DNA from: Nitrospirota bacterium
Lineage (GTDB): Bacteria > Nitrospirota > Thermodesulfovibrionia > Thermodesulfovibrionales > Magnetobacteriaceae
Assembly: GCA_015233485.1 (NCBI GenBank)
Contig: JADFXO010000112.1
Span: 1-10,503, forward strand
Direction: 5' to 3'
Length of the DNA: 10,503 nt
Part shown: piece by piece, positions 4,807 to 10,503 of the stretch
Layout: each line of letters starts with the position of its first letter
Numbering within the stretch: the first letter of the stretch is position 1
Made by a program: the position numbers and the translations under genes
Notes under the pieces: generated by a model
The model's input: only the letters and a program-made list of their open reading frames with translations
Database searches by the model: none
Told to the model about the DNA's origin: nothing

Positions 4807-7401
4807 ATGACAGTGGAAGAACTTACAGCCGATGGCTGCCAGACAGGTGATTTGCACAAGGTGTGCAAATCCAGGGGCGGTGAGTCCTGCGCCTTTGACG
4901 GTGCCATGATAGTGCTGCAGCCCATAGCGGACGCGGTACATCTCGTGCACGGTCCTGCCGGATGTACGTCTAACACGTGGGAGGGTAGGGGGACTGTGTC
5001 CTCAAAGGGGCGCTTCCATCGTATGGGATTTAGTACGAACATGAAGGAGCTGGACATCGTTTTTGGCTCTGAGGGCAGGCTCTTCAATGCGATAAAAGCC
5101 TGCAGGGATGAGTTTAACCCCGCTGCCGTCTTTGTATATGCGACCTGTGTAAGCGGCCTGATTGGCGAGGACATCGAGGGTGTATGTAAAAAGGCGGCAG
5201 AGGAACTCTCCTTAAGGGTGATCCCTGTGCTTTCTCCCGGCTTTGTCGGGCCAAAGAATCTGGGCAACAGGATAGCCGGGGAGGCGCTGCTTGATTACGT
5301 CATAGGCACGGGGATTCCGCCGGGTGTCACCCCATACGATATAAATCTTATTGGCGAGTATAACATCGCCGGGGACATGGAGTTTATAGAGCCGGTTTTT
5401 GAAGAGGCAGGGATACGAATCCTGTCAAGGATAACCGGCAACGCAGCCTTTAACGAGATAACATATGCCCACCGGGCACGGTTAAACGTCGTGGTGTGCA
5501 GCCGCGCCTTGATTAATGTTGCCGTTGAGATGAGACGGCGATACAACATCCCCTACGTTGAGGTCTCGTTTTATGGCAGGACTGCCATGTCCGGGGCATT
5601 AAGAGCCATTGCGTCATCATTAGACAACTCCCCGCAGTTTATGCGCCAAGTGGAGGATGTAATCTCAAACCATGAAAGAAGAGTAACCACGGCGCTTGAG
5701 GCGCTGCCCTCGCTCACAGGCAAAAGGGCGGTGCTCTATACAGGCGGCGTAAAGAGCTGGTCGTTAATCTCCGCGCTCATGGATTTGGGCATTGAGGTAG
5801 CCGCGGTAGGAACGAAAAAGAGCACATACGAGGATGAGACCAAGATGAAGGCGCTCTTAGGGCCGGACGCCCCGCTATATGAGGACGTATCGCCAAAGAA
5901 TCTTGCCAGGCTAATGAGAGAAAAACAAGGGGACATCCTTGTGGCCGGAGGGAGGAATTTCTATCTCGCGGCAAAAGAGGGTTTTCCCTTCATAGACGTA
6001 AATCAGGAAAGACACACTGCCTACGCGGGTTACGATGGTTTTATTAATCTTGCGAGGGCAATCTCCAACACTATTGCATTTTACGGTAAAAGGACGCCGC
6101 CGCCGTTTAGCGCAAAGACTGAGCCTGCGGTAACTGAGCCTGCGCTAAGAGGTGTTGTAATAAATCCCCTTGAGCACGCGATGGGTGTTGGGGCTGCCCT
6201 TGCCTTTCAGGGGATAGACAAAACAGCGGTGGTTATTCACGGGGCGCAGGGCTGCACTTTTTTGACAAAGGCGCTGTTAACGAATCATTTTAAAGAGCCG
6301 ATTTCCCTGCAAGGCAGCAAACTCTTCACAGAAGATGTGGTACTGGGCAGTGAGCAACGATTAGCTGAAACAATAACCACTATATACGAAAAACAAAGGC
6401 CACGCCTGATAGCCGTCATTACCACAGGGCTTACGGAGGTAAAGGGAGACGATGTAGAGGGCCTCTTAGGACAACTGAAAGAGACACTTAAAGGGGTTGA
6501 CATTGTACATGTCCCAACGCCCGACTACATGGGTTCCTTAGAGGACGGCTACGCACTGGCGGTTGAAAAGACAGTGGAGGCCCTCGTTGAAAACGCCCCA
6601 CGGCCTCGTGCGGCAAAAAAAGGTCTTGTAAATCTGCTCATTGGCCCGCACCTGACGCCCGGAGATTTCACAGAGATTAAGGCCATAGTCAGGGCGTTCA
6701 ATCTGACCGCCATAACCTTACCCGACCTTTCGTCTTTGGATGGAAGCCGCAGGGGATTTTCAGCGCTGACCTCAGGAGGTATGGCATTAGATGAGGCCGT
6801 AGCACTGGCCGCCGCAGAGATAACCTTAGTTATTGGTTCGGCTATGGAGAGCCCCGCAAAAATGATTAAGGCTTTATATGCCACCGATTATGTGGTCTTT
6901 GAGGGCCTGTCATCATTAGCGGACATTGACAGATTTATGAATACGCTTAGTTTGATAAGTGGCATGGCAATCCCTGAAAAGTACATAGCACAGAGAACAA
7001 TCCTGATTGACGCTCAACGGGACGCCCATTGTTATTATGGCGGCAAGGACATATGCGCGGCGATGGAGACAGACCATCTTATACAGTTATCGAGGCTGCT
7101 CTATGAAATGGGCGCGCCGGTTAAACTTGCCATTTGCGCCGGCAAATCAGAAAGGTCGAGCCGCGTAATAGCGGAGCGGACTGTTGCGGGGGACATGTTT
7201 TTAATACAAGACAACTTCGATCTGTTGATAACAAACTCTCATGGCAAGGCAATAGCAAAGGCATTGAACATACCAATTTTGCAGATGGGATTCCCCGTAC
7301 AGAAGCAGCTTGGGTACACGGCAAAGGTGCGCGTGGGTTATAGGGGGGCTGCGGATTTAGTCAACGAAATAGGAACTATCCTAATGGAGGGGCACAGATG
7401 A
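4807..7401 (+). CDS. nifEN: NifE-NifN fusion, FeMo-cofactor assembly scaffold
   Basis: One uninterrupted 864-residue frame holds both scaffold subunits, normally separate proteins of about 450 residues. Residues 1 to about 425 are NifE, with the shared-cluster cysteines Cys28 (ESCAFDGA), Cys53 (HGPAGC) and Cys114 (YATCVSGLIG), and Cys231 (VVVCSRAL) matching the NifE cysteine implicated in binding the cofactor precursor. Residues about 448-864 are NifN: it starts VINPLEHAMGVGAALAFQG, carries the single ligand Cys483 (HGAQGCTF), and ends GYRGAADLVNEI as in NifN. The domains are joined by a short Pro/Ala/Thr-rich linker (about 427-447). NifEN receives NifB-co and matures it with NifH, Mo and homocitrate before transfer to NifDK. 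AGGAG (4792-4796) precedes the ATG by 10 bases, and the TGA overlaps nifX by 4 bases. All key cysteines are present, so both halves look functional. Confidence 0.97.
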   Translation: MTVEELTADGCQTGDLHKVCKSRGGESCAFDGAMIVLQPIADAVHLVHGPAGCTSNTWEGRGTVSSKGRFHRMGFSTNMKELDIVFGSEGRLFNAIKACRDEFNPAAVFVYATCVSGLIGEDIEGVCKKAAEELSLRVIPVLSPGFVGPKNLGNRIAGEALLDYVIGTGIPPGVTPYDINLIGEYNIAGDMEFIEPVFEEAGIRILSRITGNAAFNEITYAHRARLNVVVCSRALINVAVEMRRRYNIPYVEVSFYGRTAMSGALRAIASSLDNSPQFMRQVEDVISNHERRVTTALEALPSLTGKRAVLYTGGVKSWSLISALMDLGIEVAAVGTKKSTYEDETKMKALLGPDAPLYEDVSPKNLARLMREKQGDILVAGGRNFYLAAKEGFPFIDVNQERHTAYAGYDGFINLARAISNTIAFYGKRTPPPFSAKTEPAVTEPALRGVVINPLEHAMGVGAALAFQGIDKTAVVIHGAQGCTFLTKALLTNHFKEPISLQGSKLFTEDVVLGSEQRLAETITTIYEKQRPRLIAVITTGLTEVKGDDVEGLLGQLKETLKGVDIVHVPTPDYMGSLEDGYALAVEKTVEALVENAPRPRAAKKGLVNLLIGPHLTPGDFTEIKAIVRAFNLTAITLPDLSSLDGSRRGFSALTSGGMALDEAVALAAAEITLVIGSAMESPAKMIKALYATDYVVFEGLSSLADIDRFMNTLSLISGMAIPEKYIAQRTILIDAQRDAHCYYGGKDICAAMETDHLIQLSRLLYEMGAPVKLAICAGKSERSSRVIAERTVAGDMFLIQDNFDLLITNSHGKAIAKALNIPILQMGFPVQKQLGYTAKVRVGYRGAADLVNEIGTILMEGHR
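6118..6147 (+). repeat. 15-bp tandem duplication in the NifE-NifN linker
   Basis: ACTGAGCCTGCGGTA (6118-6132) is followed directly by ACTGAGCCTGCGCTA (6133-6147), with one mismatch. It is in frame and encodes TEPAV-TEPAL (residues 438-447), exactly between the two fused domains. It looks like slippage that lengthened the linker. Confidence 0.85.
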
Positions 7402-7814
7402 AAATAGCATTCGCTACGACGGGCGGTTTGACCGTTGATGAGCACTTTGGCAGGGCTGGCAAGTTCGCTGTGTATGAGATTAAATACGACGGATGTGAAT
7501 TTGTCGAAAGCAGACTTTTCTCTGATGAGGACACCGCGGAGATACAAGACAGCCGCTATGACGGCCGGCTGCACATTGATAAGGTCGAAGTAAAGGTGCA
7601 GCTTCTGTGTGATTGCAAGATAATATACTTCACACAGATAGGCGGCCCTGCCGCGGCACGGCTGGTAAAGAAATCGGTCATGCCGATGAAGGTAAATGAT
7701 GGGTCTGTAATTACGGAACTGATTCAGAGACTTCAGGAGACGATAAACAACTCGCCCGCCCCGTGGCTAAAAAAAGCGCTGATGGGCGGCTCACAACAAA
7801 CGGAGGTAAACTAA
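7398..7814 (+). CDS. nifX: NifX, cofactor/precursor-binding protein
   Basis: This is a small protein of the NifX/NafY/NifB-C-terminal (dinitrogenase Fe-Mo cofactor binding) family, which carries NifB-co or the VK-cluster between NifB and NifEN. The 138-residue product begins with the family signature MKIAFATTGG and has VDEHFGRAGKFAVYEI (residues 13-28). It then has DCKIIYFTQIGGPAAARLV (residues about 71-89), and ends PWLKKALMGG, as NifX commonly does. It starts in a 4-base ATGA overlap with nifEN, the classic position for nifX. NifY or a stand-alone NafY core are alternatives within the same family, but position and length favour NifX. One base separates its stop from the nifI1 start, and GGAGG for nifI1 lies within its last codons. 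Confidence 0.93.
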   Translation: MKIAFATTGGLTVDEHFGRAGKFAVYEIKYDGCEFVESRLFSDEDTAEIQDSRYDGRLHIDKVEVKVQLLCDCKIIYFTQIGGPAAARLVKKSVMPMKVNDGSVITELIQRLQETINNSPAPWLKKALMGGSQQTEVN

Positions 7815-7815
7815 G

Positions 7816-8133
7816 ATGAAGATGATAAGGGCATTTATAAGACCTGAAAAAGAACAGGAAATAGTGTTGTCGCTGGAGGGTGCGGGCTTCCCGTCACTGA
7901 CAAAGATGCCGGTTTTTGGACGTGGGAAACAAAAGGGCCTTCATATTGGTCCGGTAACATATGACGAGCTGCCAAAGACCTTGCTCCTTATTGTCGTGGA
8001 GGACGCCGATGTTGATGCCGTTATCAGGCTTATAGAGGAAAAAGGGAAGACCGGCTTTATAGGAGACGGAAAGATATTTGTAACGCCGGTGGAGAAGTCA
8101 TACACGATAAGGACCGGGGAGAGCACGTTATGA
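7816..8133 (+). CDS. nifI1: NifI1, nif-specific PII regulatory protein
   Basis: This is a PII-family signal protein. In methanogens NifI1 and NifI2 form a complex that binds and inhibits NifDK when 2-oxoglutarate is low, giving fast ammonia switch-off. At 105 residues it has the NifI1 pattern: MKMIRAFIRPEK start, LTKMPVFGRGKQKG (residues 29-42), a shortened T-loop running into YDELPK (49-54), then TGFIGDGKIFVTPVE and TIRTGE near the end. The uridylylated T-loop Tyr of GlnB/GlnK is not in its usual context. GGAGG (7802-7806) supports ATG 7816. The 4-base overlap with nifI2 (8130-8133) indicates coupled synthesis of the pair. NifI genes usually sit between nifH and nifD, so a place after nifX is unusual. 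Confidence 0.93.
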   Translation: MKMIRAFIRPEKEQEIVLSLEGAGFPSLTKMPVFGRGKQKGLHIGPVTYDELPKTLLLIVVEDADVDAVIRLIEEKGKTGFIGDGKIFVTPVEKSYTIRTGESTL

Positions 8134-8549
8134 AGGAGCTGACGATAATAATCCGCCGGCATATGGTTGCAGACACTAAAAAGGCGCTTGAGGAGCTTAG
8201 ATACCCGTCCATGAGCATTCAAAGCGTGGATGGAAGGGGCAAGCAAAAAGGTGTTATAGATAAGAATATAGACTTTGGCGACGAGATGAGAGACGGGCTT
8301 TCAGCCGGTGTAAGGCTTGTGCCCACGCCGTCGGTATATGCCCTTGAGCATCATCTGTCAAAGCCGGTATTGTACGTTCCAAAGAAGATGCTGACGGTTG
8401 TTCTACCTGATGGTGTGGTGGAAAGCGCCGTCAGGGCGGTTATAACCGCAAATCAAACGGGATCTCATGGAGACGGCAAGATATTTGTTTCGCCGGTAGA
8501 ACTCTCCGTGAGGGTTAGAACCGGAGAAAGAAATGAAGAGGCTATATAG
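8130..8549 (+). CDS. nifI2: NifI2, nif-specific PII regulatory protein
   Basis: This is the second PII partner of the NifI switch. In the family the NifI2 T-loop takes part in sensing and nitrogenase contact. The 139-residue product starts MKELTIIIRR, has LRYPSMSIQSVDGRGKQKG (residues about 23-41) and a long variable T-loop region with GLSAGVRLVPTPS. It then has YVPKKMLTVVLPD (a NifI2 hallmark) and NQTGSHGDGKIFVSPVE followed by VRVRTGE. It overlaps nifI1 by 4 bases. It is slightly longer than the PII norm because of the T-loop segment and a short tail. The order nifI1-nifI2 is the conventional one even though the location in the operon is not. Confidence 0.93.
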   Translation: MKELTIIIRRHMVADTKKALEELRYPSMSIQSVDGRGKQKGVIDKNIDFGDEMRDGLSAGVRLVPTPSVYALEHHLSKPVLYVPKKMLTVVLPDGVVESAVRAVITANQTGSHGDGKIFVSPVELSVRVRTGERNEEAI

Positions 8550-8564
8550 CGCGAGGTAATGATT

Positions 8565-8843
8565 ATGGGTGAGACAATTGGTCTGACAAGAGGCGGGAAG
8601 GTGTGGATTCCGAGGTTTTTGGAGTCCATAGACATCAATAAGTGCCTGGGGTGCGGCAGGTGTTACAAGGTCTGCGGCAGGGGGGTGTTAGAACTGATAG
8701 ATAAACCGTTTGAAGGAGATGACGACTATGGGGACGACCTTGGCAACAAGGTCATGTCTCTGTCAAATCCTGACGACTGCATAGGCTGTGAGGCGTGCGC
8801 GAGGGCCTGTACGAGGAAGTGCCACACCCACATAGCCCTTTAG
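8565..8843 (+). CDS. Nif-associated 2[4Fe-4S] ferredoxin (FdxB-like, ferredoxin III nif-specific)
   Basis: This is a small cytoplasmic electron carrier. Two ATGs are in frame, at 8559 and 8565. The GAGGT at 8553-8557 is well spaced only for 8565, giving 92 residues. From the 8565 start the first motif is CX2CX2CX3C at Cys27, 30, 33 and 37 (KCLGCGRCYKVCG) and the second is at Cys72, 75, 78 and 82 (DCIGCEACARACT), with an extra Cys86 in RKCHTH. The sequence LTRGGKVWIPRFLESID is the typical N-terminus of nif-specific ferredoxin III proteins. The usual Pro after the fourth Cys is replaced by Gly and Thr. It lies between nifI2 and nifB, so it probably supplies electrons to NifB or to cofactor assembly. 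Direct donation to NifH is an alternative. Confidence 0.9.
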   Translation: MGETIGLTRGGKVWIPRFLESIDINKCLGCGRCYKVCGRGVLELIDKPFEGDDDYGDDLGNKVMSLSNPDDCIGCEACARACTRKCHTHIAL

Positions 8844-8852
8844 GGGGTCATT

Positions 8853-9731
8853 ATGCTGAGCAAGAGGATACTGTTAGATAACCACCCATGTTTTTCAGAG
8901 GAGGCGCACGGCAGATACGGCCGGCTGCACCTGCCGGTAGCCCCTCTGTGTAACGTGCAGTGCAGATACTGCGTAAAGAAGTTCGACTGCGCCAACGAAT
9001 CAAGGCCGGCCATAACGAGCCGCCTGCTGAATAAGGAAGAGGCGGTAGGGCGCGTGGAGACCCTTGTTGACAGAACCACTAACCTCAGCGTTATAGGGAT
9101 AGCCGGACCTGGGGATTCTATATTTAACGAGACCTCCCTTGAGGTTTGTAAGGAAATCAGCGCCAGATTCCCGGAGCTTATCCTATGTATCTCAACAAAC
9201 GGCCTCCTCCTGGCAGACAGGATTGACGATATAAAAGAGGCTGGGATAAGCAGCATAACCATAACGATTAACGCGGTTACGGCGGCAACGGCGGCACAGA
9301 TTTACTCATGGGTAAATTACGAAGGAATGCGACTGTGGGGGATTGAGGGGGCAGCCCTTCTACTGCAAAAACAGTATGAGGGTCTGCGGGCTGCCGTTTC
9401 CTATGGCTACGCGGTGAAAATCAACACGGTTTTTATGCCTGGGATAAACGACAAGGAAATCCCTTTGATAGCGCGCAGGGCGGCAACAGAGGGGGCGGAA
9501 ATAATGAACATCATGCCCGTGATACCACAGGGTGAATTTTCGTGGCTCAGGAGGCCGGGCCATCGGGAGATTTTCGAGATAAGGGCGGCGTGTTCAGAGT
9601 ACCTGGCGCAGATGAGCCACTGCGTGCAGTGCCGTTCGGACGCGTGCGGCCTTATCGGCGAGGACATCGACGTGGAGCTGGAGATGTTAATGGCGGGACT
9701 GGGGGTGGACTATGACGCGGTCGTGTCATAG
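8853..9731 (+). CDS. nifB: NifB, radical SAM FeMo-cofactor core synthase
   Basis: NifB fuses two [4Fe-4S] clusters, inserts carbide from S-adenosylmethionine and sulfur, and yields NifB-co. The radical SAM motif is CNVQCRYC, Cys33, Cys37 and Cys40. Family signatures flank it: HPCFSEEAHGRYGRLHLPVAP (11-31) and DCANESRP (45-52). GIAGPGDS (83-90) and the NTVFMPGIND loop (192-201) are typical. The C-terminal pair Cys258/Cys261 in HCVQCRSDACGLIGED matches the CxxCRxDAxG cluster-binding motif. At 292 residues it lacks the fused NifX-like domain of longer NifB proteins, so it is the stand-alone type; NifX is encoded separately in the same operon. AGGGGG (8842-8847) precedes ATG 8853 by 5 bases. Confidence 0.97.
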   Translation: MLSKRILLDNHPCFSEEAHGRYGRLHLPVAPLCNVQCRYCVKKFDCANESRPAITSRLLNKEEAVGRVETLVDRTTNLSVIGIAGPGDSIFNETSLEVCKEISARFPELILCISTNGLLLADRIDDIKEAGISSITITINAVTAATAAQIYSWVNYEGMRLWGIEGAALLLQKQYEGLRAAVSYGYAVKINTVFMPGINDKEIPLIARRAATEGAEIMNIMPVIPQGEFSWLRRPGHREIFEIRAACSEYLAQMSHCVQCRSDACGLIGEDIDVELEMLMAGLGVDYDAVVS

Positions 9732-9732
9732 T

Positions 9733-10494
9733 ATGAATTTGTCTGAGCATGAGAAAGAACGCTACAAAAGACAAATGGCCCTGAACGGATTTGGGCAGGA
9801 GTGCCAGGGGGTGCTAAAAACCAAAACCGCGATGATTGCCGGCATAGGCGGCCTTGGTGGAAACGCCGCCCTCTATCTCGCCGCGGCCGGCATAGGGAAA
9901 CTGGTCATCGTTCACTACGGCAAGCTGACGCTGTCGAACATGAACAGGCAGATACTTATGAAAGACAGCGGGATTGGAAACGCGAGGGTCACACAGGCAA
10001 AGAAATTCATAGAAGAACTCAACCCGCACGTTGAAGTGGAGATATATGACGAGCGCATATCAGAAGAGCTTGCCGTGAAGCTCCTCCCAACTGTTGACAT
10101 AGCGCTGTCGGCAAGACCGAATTTTTATGAGAGAAGACAATTGAACAAGACATCGGTAGCGCACGGGGTTCCGATGGTAGAGGCCGCGATGAACGCGATG
10201 GAGGGGTATTTATTTAACGTGATACCGGGGAAAACGCCCTGTCTGAATTGCGTGTTTCCTGATGATGACCCGAACTGGCAGGAGCTGGGGTTTCCAGTGC
10301 TTGGGGCAGTATCAGGGGCGCTGGGCTGTTTGATGGCAATTGAGGCAATAAAAATACTGACCGGTTTTGGCAGACCTCTGCTTGGCCAAATGCTGATGTT
10401 TAATACCTTCGACATGGAGTTTAAGAAACTCAGGATAATGCACGACCCCAAGTGCGATGTTTGTGGCATTGCGCTCACTTTGTTACTGCCCTAA
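9733..10494 (+). CDS. HesA/MoeB/ThiF-family (E1-like) protein, nif-associated
   Basis: This is an E1-like Rossmann-fold protein. Canonical members adenylate the C-terminus of small sulfur-carrier proteins; HesA-type members in nif clusters are linked to Mo or Fe-S supply without a settled reaction. ATG 9733 follows the nifB stop by one base and the protein begins in the family pattern LSEHEKERYKRQ. ATG 9712 (7 residues longer, overlapping nifB, with a GGGGGTGG before it) is an alternative. Seen in the 253-residue product are GIGGLGG (37-43), SNMNRQ (68-73) and two CxxC pairs, Cys170/Cys173 and Cys241/Cys244, probably binding zinc. Two conserved acidic spots are changed: the DxD-type position reads HYG (61-63) and the DxxDN position reads SARPN (126-130). 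Classical adenylation is therefore doubtful. It is complete; the sequence ends 9 bases after its stop. Confidence 0.85.
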   Translation: MNLSEHEKERYKRQMALNGFGQECQGVLKTKTAMIAGIGGLGGNAALYLAAAGIGKLVIVHYGKLTLSNMNRQILMKDSGIGNARVTQAKKFIEELNPHVEVEIYDERISEELAVKLLPTVDIALSARPNFYERRQLNKTSVAHGVPMVEAAMNAMEGYLFNVIPGKTPCLNCVFPDDDPNWQELGFPVLGAVSGALGCLMAIEAIKILTGFGRPLLGQMLMFNTFDMEFKKLRIMHDPKCDVCGIALTLLLP

Positions 10495-10503
10495 AACCGA
10501 TAT

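Larger units (their letters stand above)
1016..10494 (+). other. nif operon: nifH-D-K-EN-X-I1-I2-fdx-B-hesA-like
   Basis: Ten genes lie on one strand. Start/stop overlaps of 4 bases join nifH/nifD, nifD/nifK, nifEN/nifX and nifI1/nifI2, and the other gaps are about 1-15 bases. I see no terminator or second promoter inside, so a single transcript from the sigma-54 promoter at 958-974 is the simplest reading. It may continue past the right edge. Confidence 0.85.

Noticed and set aside
4650..5267. 205-codon open frame on the minus strand across the nifK-nifEN junction
   Set aside because: It is antisense to two strongly conserved nif genes, has no recognisable domain, and is a by-product of codon bias.
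8840..9262. 140-codon minus-strand frame opposite nifB
   Set aside because: It overlaps the conserved radical SAM region of nifB and shows no family features.

Overview
The window carries one long, tightly packed nitrogen-fixation (nif) operon on the + strand (1016-10494). A small intergenic regulatory region and one unrelated secreted-protein gene precede it. Residue-level matches to Mo-nitrogenase are very clear: NifH Cys97/Cys132, NifD Cys272/His439 and NifK P-cluster cysteines. The organism is therefore a diazotrophic bacterium making a molybdenum nitrogenase. A sigma-54 promoter and a NifA-type upstream site point to a bacterium rather than an archaeon. The pair of NifI-type PII proteins suggests an anaerobe or facultative anaerobe. 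My best guess for the lineage is Nitrospirota or a deltaproteobacterial-type anaerobe, but this is a weak inference from gene content and is not demonstrated.

Layout: (1) 86-730 is a small exported protein of unrecognised function with an Ala/Lys/Pro repeat linker. (2) 731-1015 is non-coding. It starts with the 3' end of a selenocysteine-type tRNA (750-781) that has no 5' half, which looks like an integration scar. It continues with two sets of 20-bp-spaced direct repeats, a match to the NifA upstream activator sequence (849-864), a perfect 7+1+7 palindrome (932-946) and a near-perfect sigma-54 -24/-12 promoter (958-974). (3) 1016-10494 is nifH, nifD, nifK, a fused nifE-nifN gene, nifX, nifI1, nifI2, a two-cluster ferredoxin, nifB and a HesA/ThiF-like gene. 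Many junctions are 4-base ATGA overlaps and no gap exceeds about 15 bases, so the ten genes are probably co-transcribed from the sigma-54 promoter.

How they work together: NifB (radical SAM), probably served by the neighbouring ferredoxin, builds the NifB-co iron-sulfur core. NifX can carry cofactor precursors, and the NifEN fusion is the scaffold on which the core is matured to FeMo-co. NifH donates electrons and acts in maturation. NifDK is the catalytic MoFe protein. NifI1/NifI2 are the likely post-translational on/off switch responding to 2-oxoglutarate and ATP. The HesA/ThiF-like protein is probably an accessory factor of unknown exact role.

Points that stand out: the NifEN fusion with a tandem duplication in its linker; the NifI pair placed after nifX rather than between nifH and nifD, next to a NifDK that looks like the group I type; the tRNA-Sec 3' scar; the structured promoter region; and the loss of conserved acidic residues in the ThiF-like protein. 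No nifA, nifU, nifS, nifV or molybdate-transport gene lies in the window.
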